From Caenorhabditis remanei (taxonomy: Eukaryota > Nematoda > Chromadorea > Rhabditida > Rhabditidae), in the NCBI RefSeq assembly GCF_010183535.1, contig NC_071330.1, positions 11,947,717 through 12,011,716 on the forward strand: DNA of 64,000 bases. Reading direction: 5' to 3'. The notes under the pieces are model-generated. The model was not told the DNA's origin. It saw only the letters and a program-made list of their open reading frames with translations, and did no database searches. The position numbers were made by a program, and so were the translations under genes. Below are positions 25,872 to 38,800 of the stretch, piece after piece (position 1 is the first letter of the stretch; the number at the start of each line of letters is the position of its first letter).

Positions 25872-26883
25872 TGTGAAGTAGTCAAATCGATGCTTGGAGT
25901 TTCGATTGATACAGAGAGAATCGATTGAGTTTCAAACTGATTGGATTGGGAAGGGGGGAGATGAAAAGTGGGGTATTGGGGTATTGGGGAAAGGTCAGAG
26001 AACACGTGGAAAAATAATGATGACAAAAGAAAAATAGAAAGTTGGTAAAGGTCCACGTTGATAATTACACGTTGTTTGCAAATTTCATTTGTTTTTAAAT
26101 TTTAAAATATAAATTCCACGTATCATGGTCTCCCACTCTGCGAGAAAGAAAAAAAACGTGAAGCCGATTTTTTTACGTTATAATTATAGCACTAAAATTT
26201 CCTGTTTTTTTTTAAATCATCGTTCTTGACCTGTAAGGAAGAAGGAGAAACAAGCTTTTATTGAGTATGTAGATCAAAAATAAAGCTTCATTTTTGTAAT
26301 TGACAACATTTCTGTGCGATCTCATCTTAAGAAGTTATCAACCGGTAAAGTAATTTTTCCCAATCATTGACACTTTGAAAGATGTAGATTTTCGATCTGT
26401 ATACTTTGATGGACTATAACTTTTCCGGAAAGATTGTACATAAAAGTTGTCAACTACAAAAAAAGATCTATACAAAATTGATGATGTGAGATAATCAGTG
26501 AGTCATAAATTTGACAATTTCATCGGCAAACTCCACATTCTTTATGACCAGTACTGTAACTTGACGGGCAAGACATTTGGACAGAAAAAAGACAAAAAGA
26601 CAAAATCAGAAAAGAGAACCCAAAACCGAAGTATACAGGAGAACTTTTTTCGCTGTAGACTAATAGGAAAATAGACAGAGATCTAGAGATCTAGTCAAAA
26701 TAAAAGTGAACTTCTTCATGGTTTTAAATTATAATCGTAATTCACAACTTCACGAAGGAAACAAAATATTCTGAAAGCCGGAGAACACAGTACTGTTAGA
26801 ATACTTTTTTATTCAAACACATCAATACTATTATTTTTGATAATTGATGAAAAACAAGTTCAATATCTTTTTTACTATTTTCT
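25872..26883. other. Spacer between WSN genes, contains promoter of 20760-25871
   Basis: No gene seen. The ~300 bp upstream of 25871 is nearly identical to that upstream of 41119, so it probably holds the promoter. A MITE occupies 26258-26575. A minus-strand AATAAA near 26806-26811 serves the pseudogene ending at 26884. Confidence 0.5.
26258..26575. repeat. Palindromic MITE, left arm truncated (unit 1 copy)
   Basis: Inverted arms include AAGTTATCAACCGGTAAAG-type sequence and its partner near ACTATAACTTTTCCGG, with further inverted words (ATTGACAAC / GTTGTCAAC). The intact copy is at 42258-42700; this one lacks the outer left arm. Confidence 0.65.
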
Positions 26884-29800
26884 TCACTTCTTCACCTTGA
26901 TGTTCCCTTTTCCTTTCTCCATTTTCCCATAATTCGATTTCTTGTCAGGTCTTCTTCTTTTTGCATTCGCCGATTTCTGATTTTTGCTCCCACTCTTGCT
27001 CGCACTTTTTTGAATACTTTTGCTCGTTCCCTTGCTCATTTTACTATTCTTACTTCCCTTATTTTTCCTTTTTCCTTTTTGATTCTTGCTCATCTTACTA
27101 CCGTTACTAGCCTTACTCTTACTTTCCGGTTTATTCCCTTTAGCTTCCTTATTCTGTTTTGTTTCCTCCTTTAGATCAACTTCTTTCTTTAGCTCTTCCT
27201 CATCCTCATCCTCTTCTACTCCTTCTCTTTTTCGTGTGTTGTTTCTTCTCAATGATCTCAACTGATCCAGCTCTTCTTGTGTCAATGTCATATTATTCGA
27301 GGCTAACATGTTCTTTTTTGACACCAGACAGAATTCTCGTATGGCTTCATCTTTATGCTGTCTATCCATATCTGACAATGTTTTTGGTGGTCTCTCTACT
27401 TCTTTCCACCCGTTCAGTTTGATATCTGGATGTTCAGATCGGTCTAGCATACACATATGATGGTATCTCATTCTATCAAACTCTTCTAGATATTCAATGT
27501 TTTCCTCATCCATCAGCACCTTCGCAATTGTGAGAATAACATAGGTGAGCTGTGCCACTGTTTGAATCGCACCAAAACGAATCGATCGAACTTCCTTGAG
27601 GACTGAAAATAAGAAACATCAATGAGCAATTGGAATAGCAAGTACGTACATGTCAACAGATCATTGTACTTAGTCGTTCTACACTTGTAAATACCATATT
27701 TGATTGCGAACAGAGTTCCAGCCGGGCCATAGCCATCATAACATTGGAGGATTATGTTTCTCTGAGAAACAATAATTAACGCTGAAATACTATGAACTCA
27801 CAAACGTTCGATAAGTCACAATATTTTATGATTCCTTGAGCGACTGCCGGATTTTTTGGAGCACTTCGTCTCCCCCAATACGAGTAGGACAAAACTTCAA
27901 ATAGGTGGATGGAGTTCGGGTTTTTACTGAAAAATAATTGTATAAACAATCGATAAAACAACTCAATCTCACCTGTTCGTCAATTTTAAAGTATAAATGG
28001 TGAATCCTGGAAGTGTTAAAAGACACAAAGGCAATGCCTTGTTCCCAGTTGTTTCGACGGTGTACCGTCCGGATACAACCTTTCCACCTTTTTTCGTCGA
28101 ATAGCACCTGTGAGCTCCAGAAGATGGACATAAATTCACGAGTACTCCAACACTATGTTGCTCAATTAGAGCGCACTGGCTTTCTGTGCGAGTAACGAAT
28201 ATGAATAGGTGTTTCAAGAGATTGGTTGTAAAAATCACTTCTAACACAATCCACTCGATATTATTATCAAACTTCCAATAGTTCGCATTGATATAAGGAT
28301 TATCAAAACCTGACAAGACTGGCATTGAATTTGGATGCGTCCAATAATTCAATATGCTGAAATATTCACCATATACATTACTTTTTATATAATTTCATTT
28401 ACCGTCTATATTCACGGTTTTCCCACAGCTCGTTCATCAGAAATCCCTGGTTTTCATTCTTGTCACAAGCAATTAAATGATCGAGCAACCAATCATACGG
28501 AAATTTCTCATAACTAACCACAACATCTTTGAGTCTTGACGCCACGAAAAAGACCAAACTGAATTTATCTTCACCGACTAGAAATAAGTGCAACTATTAG
28601 TAGCGTGTAAGTTAACAAAAAACTCACTCTGTGTGTCATCCAATGGCAATTCATCGTCTTGTTGTATATTTTCATCATTAGACAGCTTTTCGATTCCTCC
28701 TCCTATAAAAAAACGATAATTGACATAGCAATGAGTTGCAACATCAGCTCACTTTGTGTTTTATCCAATGGAAGCAACTCTTCTTGCCGTTCTTGTTCTC
28801 CAGTCGGAGTTTTGCTTGTTGACGGAACCGACGGGTCAACGACAGTGGCCACTATTGGAGCGACTTGATCTTTTTTGACTTCTTTTGGAATAGCTTGAGC
28901 GAGTGGTTGAACTGCTTTCTCCGGTTCAGCTGAAACGGTGGGATCTGTCGGATTGTCACCTTTTTGTTGTAGTGGTAGTTGCTGTTCGACTTGATTTTTT
29001 GGATTCCTGCTTCCCACTGAATTGAGGTTTCTGTTTTCTCCAGCGGGTGGTGGCAGATTCTCATCTGGTCTTTCTTGATGTTGTTGGTCTTCTGGCAATC
29101 CCTGGTTTCTTTCGGCTGGATTGACTAGCGGTTGTGATGGTTCCTCGGGATGTGGGACGGTTGGAACTGGTGGCACTGGTGTTGGTATAATCGGAACATC
29201 CGGAGTGAACACGTCCGGGGCTGATTTCTTTCTACAGTAAAAGCACACACCACCAATGAAACATATTATACACACCAAAACGATGACAACGATCAGAATT
29301 CTGGAAAACAAAAATCGATTAGCTCGTGGAAACTTCGGAATGTTGTTATCGTAAACTTACATTACCCCAGTAGCCATTGCAGAAGTAGTGGTAGTTAGTT
29401 CCCTTATGAGCGACGCTTAGCAATCTCCTCCCAAATGTCCATGTACCATAGACGCATCATATTAATTCTCAAAACCTACTTTAAAATTGTAACCCACCAG
29501 TGTCATTTCCCCAATCTTGCCTTATATATAAAACCCGCGCTATCCCCCCGGTTCCCATATAGAATAGTACTTTGCGGTAAGAAAAACAATTCATTCCTTC
29601 ATAAACACTTTTCGACCTGGGATAAAATCGTACCCTTCTTCCCTAAAACCGTAACCGAACAAACTTTTGCGTCTCGACTCCGCCAGCTTCCATTACAGAC
29701 CATTTTTTTTTTTAAATTTGAGCGCTGGACTCTTTGCGGGTCCTATAGTTCATCTTACATATTTATTCACCCCTTCTTGTTGTATGTTCTTATAGATTTC

Positions 29801-31910
29801 GCCCATTTCTTTTTTTTTCTCTTTCGCACAACAAAAGATGAATAAATTATTATTATTAATACGATAGTCGTCGAGAAGAGTTCTGAAGATGGAGAAGACG
29901 CTGGTTCAGATGGAACCATCAATGGAGCCACAGATGGTGGAACAAACGTCATCGAGCCTACATAATCCAAAAAGAAAGTGTCCAGTGCTTCCAGTGATGA
30001 CGGAGCGTCTTTCAATCCGAATTTCGAAAACTGAAGCTCTAATTTCTTCAGTGTATTCACAGATTTTTCTTCTTCTCCATACTTTTGTGACGTGGCAGTA
30101 TTCAATTCTTTCATTGCTTCTAGGATACCACTCACATCTTCTGAAATATCTGGAATCTTGCTGGCGGCTATCAGAATTCCCCCGATTCCTTTGAAATCAC
30201 TGTTTCCAGTGTTTCTTTTCCTTCGAATCCCCTCGATTCCATCCAAAATCTTCAAAAACTCATCGATTCCTACCATTGAGTGCTTTATGATGATCATCAA
30301 TGTACTTGAATGAAATTTTTGGAACTGCATCAACAACGTTCGGAATGATAGTTTCCAAACTTCCAAGATCAGTTTGAAGCGTCTTCAACGAGTCAATGAC
30401 AGTCTTGTATTCTTCATTGGATTCCATCTTTTGCAGGAACGTTCTAGCCATTTGAATCTGCTCATTTTCAGGTTTACCGGCGGTACTCAACCCATCCTTC
30501 ATCGATGTCACACTTTTGAGTTTTTCAATGTAATTCAAAGATCTGAGTTGATCCAAATCCGTATTAAGCTCGCCAATCACATCTCCAACTTTCTTGAGAC
30601 CTTCAAACTTGACTCCTGGAAACCCGGTACTGGGATTATCGCATTCTCTGAACTCTCCAATCTTTGTCTTGATCACTTGCGATATTCCAGACAGATGATT
30701 AGCTTCTTTCTGAATTACTCGAACTTGGTCATATCTCACAAGCAACTTGTCATCCTCTAACGGTTTCCACGCCAGCTCCACATTCTTCAATTCACCAATC
30801 AATTCATCCAAATAAGAGAAAGACTCTTTCAGGTTCTTCTCCACAACCGAGCCATTAGTCATCCGTTTCTGAATCCACTCGTCACCACAGTCATTCTTCA
30901 GCTTCTCCAAATCACTTCCTACATTTCCGAGTCCACACGTGTATTCACATGGCAATTCACGAGAATCCCTTCTATTCAGAATCAATTGGTCGATCGATGA
31001 GAACGCTGGTTCCGAGGTTGCAGACGTTTTTCCAAGATCGAATACATTGTCAAAGTTTTGATTGAAAGATTTCATCGGATCCTCTCGGTAGGTCAATACA
31101 TTTGTAAGATTCTTTCTGAATTCACTTTCCAGACGAAGCATTTCAAAGAACTTGGAGGATTCTCTGAGTCTCTTCGCTTTTCCCAGAAGTACAACAAGTG
31201 GATCGAGAGTTGTGACCATTTTTTCCATTTCTCCCAAACTGTTCTCAATCATAGGAAAGGCAAGAAGAGCAGTCTTAACGTTCTGCACGTTCAGATCCTT
31301 CGCCTTGCTCTCAAATCCCAAGAAGATTCCGTTCAAGGAAGTCAATTCAGTTTTCAGCGAACTGATGTTGGCCTTATGGGCGTCCAGACCTTTCATCTCT
31401 CCCAAAAGTGTCTCATAATCCTTCCTTCCCGTGAAATTCTTAAAATCCTCCACCGAAAACGACTCCTTTCTTATATTTTCGAGGACAACCAATCGACTTT
31501 CGATAGCCGTCACACCATCGTCAGTTTTCCATTTCTTCGGTAAACTTGACAATTCACTAATAGCACTTTTAGCAGAATTCAATTGTGAGTCGACGAACTG
31601 GTTTGGTTTGAGGGATCCCATATGAAGGAGTTCCGAAATGACATTGTCGGTTGGGAAGGTTTCATCAATGAGACCTATTTCCAGAGAAATTCCATTAGAG
31701 ATTCGAGAAAGTTTTTGTAAATTCTCGACAAGCGGAGAGAAATTATCTGGAAGAAAATTTTGATTGTTTGTTTGAGATAGAATCTGTACCTTGTGTCTGA
31801 CGTTGAATACGAGAAGGTTGTACTTCAGATGCTATTATTCTGGTTGTCACAAGTAAGAACAACATTATTTGCATTGAAAATTGCGACTTTGGTAGTTTCC
31901 TCTTGCGCAT
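26884..31910 (-). pseudogene. WSN-domain pseudo-PTP receptor, disrupted copy
   Basis: Exons by homology to 45351-50180 and 43023-45110: 31790-31910, 29361-31746, 28753-29300, 28628-28702, 28403-28577, 27973-28356, 27806-27926, 27650-27761 and 26884-27602. It encodes a signal peptide (from MRKRKL), WSN domain (LSRISNGISLEIGL) and the first ~500 residues. The WSN exon then has a net 458-bp deletion near 30278 that shifts frame. A 461-bp insertion (29398-29858) follows in the same exon. Downstream exons stay open: TM (VVIVLVCIICFIGG), Pro-rich linker, YINANYW, QCYDGYGPAG in place of the PTP loop, and a Lys-rich tail. The upstream 5'UTR exon is replaced by satellite DNA at 31978. A truncated secreted WSN protein could still be made if it is transcribed. 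Confidence 0.8.
29398..29858. mobile_element. 461-bp insertion in the WSN exon of the pseudogene
   Basis: Compared with the intact paralogue near 47655-47665, the sequence is continuous on both sides (GTAGTTA before, ATACGATAGTCG after) with this block added. A TTA at each edge (29395-29397, 29856-29858) may be the target duplication. I see no terminal inverted repeat. Read from the gene, it extends the frame into a hydrophobic stretch and a basic cluster before a stop. Origin unknown. Confidence 0.65.
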
Positions 31911-31977
31911 ATTTTTTTATTTTGGCTGAAATGATTGATATTTGATTGAATTTCTTATGAAAAAGGGGAGAACTTAC

Positions 31978-32325
31978 CTGACTGAATATTCAGCGCTGAG
32001 CATCCTGATATAGCATGTTCAGTACTGATCATTTGGTCACAGGATAATCAGTAATGAGCATCCTTACGCCAGATATTCAGTACTGATTATCAGCAGTCCA
32101 GAACTTGAGGAGGAGTCCTAACAGCCCAGAATTGGTGAAATCCATGTTGAGCCCAGGAAATGAGGAGGAGTCCCCGATATGTCCACGAGGAGTTTCAGAA
32201 CTTGAGGAGGAGTCCTGGAGAAGCCTGGAGCCTGGTGGAGTCCACGAGGAGGCCAGAATTGGAGGAGGAATCCACAAGGAGCCTGGAGGAGTCCACGAGG
32301 AGGCCAGAAGTGGAGGAGGATGAGC
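31978..32325. repeat. Satellite element, copy 1 (truncated)
   Basis: It starts with CTGACTGAATATTCAGC, continues with short repeats of the CAGTACTGA / GAGCATCC type, then a purine-rich tract built on GGAGGAGTCC-like words (about 32105-32320). Longer copies lie at 50765-51610 and 56290-57211. Its left edge coincides with a splice-donor sequence upstream of the WSN pseudogene, where the intact paralogue has its 5'UTR exon. Confidence 0.75.
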
Positions 32326-32327
32326 TA

Positions 32328-32716
32328 TTTTCTGTCGAAAATTACCAACTTTGACAGTATATTTAGGTGTCACCTGACTGTCTGATAAGCTCAATTTTAT
32401 ATGGGTTGGACAGAGCAAAAAGAGCACATCATTTTTGTAGTTGACCATTCTTTTGAAGGAACACTACCATTAAAGTTACAGGAAATCATAGTCATTTCAC
32501 CCGAAAACCGACTAATTTCAGCACATTAGCGAAATTTAGGAGTTTTTCACTTTGACAACCTGCAACTTTCAAGATGGTGTCCCTTCAAAAAAATGGTCAA
32601 CTAAAAAAATGTATTTCTGGTTTTGCTCTGTCCAATCCATACAAAACAAAATTTTTTTTAGACATTTTCCAAAAATAAATTTAGACATTTTCCACTGAAA
32701 CAGCCAAAGTTGATCA
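32328..32716. repeat. Palindromic MITE (unit 2 copy)
   Basis: Homologous to 14412-14834. The left arm (CTGTCGAAAATTACCAAC...) is intact, while the right arm has an internal deletion near 32645-32680. It follows directly on the satellite element. Confidence 0.7.
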
Positions 32717-35700
32717 TTTGCAACACAAATCATTCAAGACCTTTCGCAAGATCTTGAATACAATTTTTGGGAAACTCTGTCTATTTTTCAAACAGGGTGA
32801 AAGTCAGAAATATTTTTTTTCAAAATTCCAAAAGAACAGTCAAGTTTATGCCAATGGGAAGGGATGTTCCATAGGTTGAAACTCAGCAACCCGGCGGAGC
32901 GGTAACCCAGAGACTCCGGACTGATGGAAATGACAGAAAGTGATGGTGTATAAATAGTGGAGGTCTATTGAGCGGAACACGGAAGACCTTGTCTATTCTG
33001 TAGGCAGGGTAAAAATCAGAGGCGTTATTTTCAATTTAGAAACTTACAAGTTAATCTCCACAGAAAACGAAAAAAACGATAGAAGTGAGAAATAGAGAAG
33101 ACGAAGGTCGACTTGCGGACAAGCGCTCTCCCCCTCCCCAAACAAGACAAAAAACCCGAGAAAAAAATGAGAAGACCCTTCTAAAAATGTTCCGACGGAA
33201 CATTTTGGGGGTTTTTTAAGAGTTTGATTGATAGGACGAAACGGATGTGGAGAGTTGGGTCAAAAATGACACCATTTTTGAGGAAAAGTGGAGAAGTGGG
33301 AGAAATATTTGGTCTTTTTGCTCTCTCTTTTACTTTTTGGAGTCAGATTTTGACATGTTTCTTGTTTTACTATGTCTACTAAAGGAGATGAGATAGTTTT
33401 GAAGTTCGTTAATAAAATTTAGGACTCAGAATTTGATGTTTAGAACTTGAACTCTATAGAAACTGATTAGAATCTTCCTAAAAAGTTTAAAAAATGAAAT
33501 TCCGAATAGGTCCAAAATTCAAATTTTGAGATGTTGAATCCAAAACTCATAAATCCAAAATTCAACTGAATTCCGAGAATCTTTACCCGGTACTGTCCAG
33601 ATTAGTCCAGAGCTCAAAATTCATAGTTCAAAGCTTGGAAATCAGATTTGGAAATCATCCTTTATCTCAAAAATTAGACATTCAAAATTCAAATATTCAA
33701 TACATAAAATGTTCAGAATCTAGAAACTCAAATTTTAAATTACTCATCTTGAATTCACAAAATGAGAACCAGGAATCCCTGAAATTTCAACTGAAAGTTT
33801 GAAATTATGGACAGATTTGTTTATATTCAAAATCTTTTCTATTTGAATTCCAGATCTCTGAGACTTCTTTCTACACGCTATGATCTTAGATTCTCAATTT
33901 TAGACTCCAAAATTCAGAAACCAAACTGCCAACACCTCCCGAAAAACATATAAATCTTCTAAATTAATTAGCACGACACCACCGAAAATGACCAGAAAAA
34001 CATGAAATAAGGAAGAAGAAGCTGACGGAAAGAAACTAACAAATTGATTCCATGATTTATTCTCAATGACGAAAAAAAAAGAAGGCAGACTAACTATAAG
34101 ACTTTGTTTTTAACTTTGTTTTTTATTTATAAGAAGATGGAATGAAGAAGAATTTCTGTGACGACATTCGAACGGAGGAAATGGAGTAAGATTGAAAAGA
34201 AATTACTGAAATTTCAGAAATGTTTGCTTTTCTTATTAAAAAGTTAGTTTTAAAAATGAATACATCTCAAAAATGTTCGGGGACTAGCTTTCCACAATTT
34301 GAATTTCCAGGTAACATATAATTGTTGGTTTCAGAATATTTTCAAATCGTGTTCAGAGGCTTTCTGAGGAGTTGATATTATTTCTAGGCCACGCTAGTCT
34401 TGGTTTAATATTAATATTTCTAACCATTCACAGATAATCACGTATTAGGACGGCACCCTTCTTACAACCGCGCTCTACCGAAACCGAAAAAAACTGTGGG
34501 CAAAATTGAGAGACGCAGAGAAAAAGATACATTTTTCAACGCTAATTCGGTGGAGTTTTAAGAACTGTGCCGAGCTAATAAAGTAGTTGTAAGAACTGTT
34601 CCGAGCTAATAAAGCTTTTATATTTATTCTTAAGTTCAGCCTGTGAAATTCACACGTTTCGATACCAAAACAGTTGGAGACTAGTTTACTTCAGTTTGTA
34701 TTTCTAGGCCTTCCCATGCATAAACAAACCACAGTATACCAAAACAAAACAGAAACTTTCTGGAGAAAACTGAAGAATAATGACAGATGGACGGACACTG
34801 GACACCACCAAGTAATCCTGTGTTTTTTCTGGTAAGACATGTACGAAAAGGGATCAGTTTAATGTGTCTTTTCCCCTTCTTCCCACCCACTTTTCTTCGA
34901 CAAAAGTTCATCGCCGCTTCTCCTACTTCAACCAGAATTCTCAAGTTACAATTTTTCTTTTTCTTCCCCTCCCGATAAGAGACTCACACGAATTCACATT
35001 GTTGGTGCCCATTAGAAGGTCGGATTGTCCAACGGATAGTTTGAAACGGAGCAGTTTGACAGGCGGGGGGAGAGATGAAGTAGAGACAAGAAGATTCACT
35101 TGGAGCAAAAAGACAAGCGAAGAGATGAAACACGTGTATGCCAGATGACACATACACACACTCGGAATGCATATTTTGAAGAAGAAGAGATTTTTGAGTT
35201 GAGAGATTTCGAGAGAAAGGATGGATCTGGAAATGGCATATTTATGGAGTCTAGAGGGTATTATGACAAGGTGTCAAACGCCAATCATCCAAGTTCAGAG
35301 GGAGGACAGACATGTGAACGGCAATGGTAGTGATGGGCTAGAAGATGGGAGTAATCAGTTGTTTCATGAAATTATATAACCTGAAAATCATGAGCTCAAT
35401 CATACATAATGGTTGTATATTTTGGCTTGATGGCCCCAAGTAAATTATGTAAAACCATACCGAAAAAAGGGAGAGCTTCATTTTCAACGTTTTGTACGGA
35501 CACTCCCTAGCAAAATATGCATCGACAAAGTGATTTCTCCCTCAAATCGACCAATTACCGTGTAAAATAGTGCGATTCTCGATGCGTTGTCTTAAAACGA
35601 TTATAGCTCAGCTTTTTTCAAGAGACTAGTTCAAGATCTTTTTGGAGAGCCTAGAAACATAATCCAGAAAACTAGTCCTTCTGAAACAAACACAGTGGGA

Positions 35701-35811
35701 GACCACCTGAACCTAAAAATAAAATAAAAACAACAAGAGTTTCAAATAAAAATATTCATTCTATTACACAAGTACAAGAAACCATATCAATATCGTTCCT
35801 TTTTATGTTTC
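32717..35811. other. Duplicated non-coding stretch
   Basis: Unit 2 counterpart of 14835-17701. No gene recognised. Contains MITE-family copy 5 and the block 34851-35183 identical to unit 1. From about 35400 to 35620 there is a partial copy of the MITE at 20101-20495. Confidence 0.45.
34443..34610 (+). repeat. Copy 5 of the ~140-bp MITE family, right end duplicated
   Basis: It starts TATTAGGACGGCACCC and has CGCGCTCTACCG. The right terminus is damaged (GTGGAGTTTTAAGAACTGTG) and followed by a second copy of it (AGTTGTAAGAACTGTTCCG) ending at about 34610. Unit 1 has a single terminus. Confidence 0.75.
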
Positions 35812-38800
35812 CTACTTGGCGTTATTCGAGTTGTTCGTCTTTTTCGACGTTTCCTTTGACTTCCGATCTTTCTTTGATTCTTTCGTCTTCCTGGACTTTA
35901 CCGAATTCTTGGATCCTTTTTTACTAGCCTTTTTGGACGGTTTATTGGATTTCAGTGACTTTTTCGACTTCTTTGACTTTTCCTTTGCTTCTGGAACAAG
36001 TGCCATCGCAGCTTCAGCCGATGGTCTCTCATCTGAAGTCTTTTCCATGGCACCTTCAGTAACTGTCGTCTTCGATGCCGAACGTTTTGGTTTCTTTCTT
36101 CTCGCTTCTTCCTCTTCTTCTTGTCTCTTTTCTTCAATCAGTTTGTTCTCGAAAACAGTTCCCTCATTTCCAACTTCCTTTTCTCTTTCAAGTGCTTTTT
36201 CTCGAGCTGCATCAAATTCTTCCTTCAACTCCTTCTTCACTTTTTTTTTCGTTGATTCGTCTCCGCTTTTTTTCCATTTGTTATTCTCATAACTCTCGTA
36301 TCTTTTAAGATTCTGGTTAAAGTAGAGCAGCATGTCGTACGATGGAATCGTCTTCAATCCCAGTTCTCTAATCATATACACAGCGAGAGAGAGCAACACA
36401 AACATGAATTGAGCGTATTCCTTAACAGCACCATAACGGAATCGACGGATGTCTTGGATAACTGAAAACAAAATGAAATTTTATTTCATCAATTAGGAAT
36501 GAAGGCCAACTAACGCTCAAAAACATCCTTGAATACTTTTGATTTAATCATTTCCATTCCGTATTTGATCGCAATCAAAACTCCACAGCGACTAACACCA
36601 TTCGAGCAATGAATCAATATGGTTCCCTGAATAGTTTGAATATGTTCTTTTTCTATCATAACACTAAAAAACCAAACCGCATAGTTTTCCGCAAATCGGA
36701 TCATTTCAAAACAGTGTTCAACACTATCCGGAACTCCACTTTCTTCCCACCCGACAAATTGAAGGATATCAAGTTTATGTTCGATCCTCTTGCCGTTTTT
36801 ATTCTCGCTGCGAACTGTGATGTTGTACAACTTGTAGTCTTTGTTGTCAGTAAATCCAGACACATTATCCGATACATTGTCTGTCGTGACCTCATGCTTT
36901 CCAATCTGTATTGATTCGTCTTTTCTGACAGAAAAATATCTCCCGCAAGCGTTGTGTCCTGAAATGAGAGATGAAAGTGAATCTTATTTAGTTTCCTTTA
37001 TTAACACAGCACGCTTTTGACAACCGCGCTCTACCGAAACCAAAGAAAATTGTGTGCTAAATTGAGAGACACAGAGAAAATTAAACATTTTTCAAGAGCA
37101 TTTCGATGGAGCGTAGTTGTAAGACCTGTGCCGAGCTAATATCTTACATACCGAACTCCACGAAGTCACCTAACATAATAGTTAACGGAACTTTCTTCTG
37201 AACGATCATATCCAAATGCTTCTCCATAGTGGGTTCCTTTTTTTTTACAAACAGAAGTTTCTCATTGCCATCCAATGGTGACTGAGCAAGAATACATTTT
37301 CTCAAACCAATCACAATTGTGTTCGCATGGATGAACGCTTTGTCACGAAGTTTTACAGCCGTTTCTGGAAGGCAGAGGAATTGTTGTTTTCTGAAAATAA
37401 ACAAAATAAACATATTCGAGATAATTTTTGATATCTCACCGAGTTTCTTGTCTCTTTTCTACGACGCCTTTGACTTCTAATGCACCTGTCTTGTCCATAA
37501 TATCAATCTTGTTTTTAAAATAATGTTGCGGCGAGAAAAGAAGGTGTGCATAGTCCTCAAATCGAGTAACCTGTGATATTACCATACTGTAAAGGTTCTC
37601 CACTAGTATTGGTCCTGTAAGAATCAGTTTTTTCTTTCTAACTTAGCCAACTTACTTTTCGGTTTAACTTCTTCCGTTTTTACTACTGCTGGAACAACAA
37701 CTTCTGGTTCCACCTTCGAGTCTTTCTTCGATGGCTCTACTGCGTCCCCTTCAGACGGCAAGCGATCGTTGGAAGGTGCAGGAGTAGCACGGAGAGTATT
37801 TTCTCTGGCAGTGGGAAGGGAATCTGAAGAATCAGAAGCACCGGGCGCAGAAACATCGTTGTTCTTGTTGGCGTTCTCATTGTTTCTTTCTTGATCTTTG
37901 TTGATCTTCTTCTCTGGTTCTTCTTTTTGTTTCGGGGGCTTTTCCTTTACTTCTTTATCATTTTTAGCTGCTTCCTCTTTTTCTTTTCCTTTTCTCTCCT
38001 CTTCTTCATTATTTAGATCATCTGGAGGTGGAGCTTCTTTTGGTTTGACGCAGCAGCAATAAACCAAGGCACCAAATCCTCCTATACCTCCAATAACTAA
38101 TAGAGTCAGACCGATATACCTGAAATGAGTATAAGATTTAAATGTAAAAAATCATAAAAGAAAGTCTCACATTGCTTTCATGCCAATCGAAATTGCCTCA
38201 GTCGTGGGAATCACAGTAGACGTCACTATCTGCATCATCATTGAAGCAATTGTTGTGACAACTGGTGACTGATTCGGGGGCTGGGAAGGAGCAGGAGTTG
38301 GGGCAGGGCTTGGAATCGTTACAGAAGCAGAAGCCATCGTTGCACCATATGCTGCGAAAAAGTTATCCACGTGTCCGAGTGACGTGGCAGCTGGTTGGAA
38401 TCCAGAAAAGTCCAGATTCAATCCATCGAGGAGACCCATAACTTCGACTTCTTTTGTATACTTTGATGACGTGGCAACATTCAACGAATCAAGAGCCTCC
38501 TTAATAGAACTCACATCATCTGATACTCCAGGTGGAAGTTGTTTAATCTTGATGGCCGCTTCCATAACACTTGCACTTGTCTTGATGTCCGTGATCTTTG
38601 TGTTTCTTTTCTTCCGAAGATTCTGAATTGTGGCCACTGTATTCAAGAAGTCTTCAATGCCTTTGTGAGTTTCAGTCATCGAGGCACGGAGAAGAGCCAA
38701 CTTTTGAAAAGCCGTCTGATGTTGCTGACTCAATCCAACCGATTTTCCAGCCTCCACAATCCCAGAAATGTTCTGGAAGAGTGCATTCAAATCCGGCCAT

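Larger units (their letters stand above)
14412..31977. repeat. Tandem duplication, unit 1
   Basis: This is the first unit of a large direct duplication; the second is about 32328-50290. Matching parts include 14.4-17.6 kb with 32.3-35.4 kb (non-coding), 20.7-26.2 kb with 35.7-41.4 kb (intact WSN gene), 26.3-28.7 kb with 42.3-44.8 kb (3' half of the second gene) and 28.75-31.97 kb with 47.0-50.2 kb (5' half of the second gene). Offsets vary between about 15 and 18 kb because each unit has private insertions and deletions. Confidence 0.85.

Noticed and set aside
28197..28251. Possible 55-nt intron in the YINANYW exon of the pseudogene
   Set aside because: Removing it shifts frame and hits a stop within a few codons, while reading through stays open, so I kept one exon (27973-28356).
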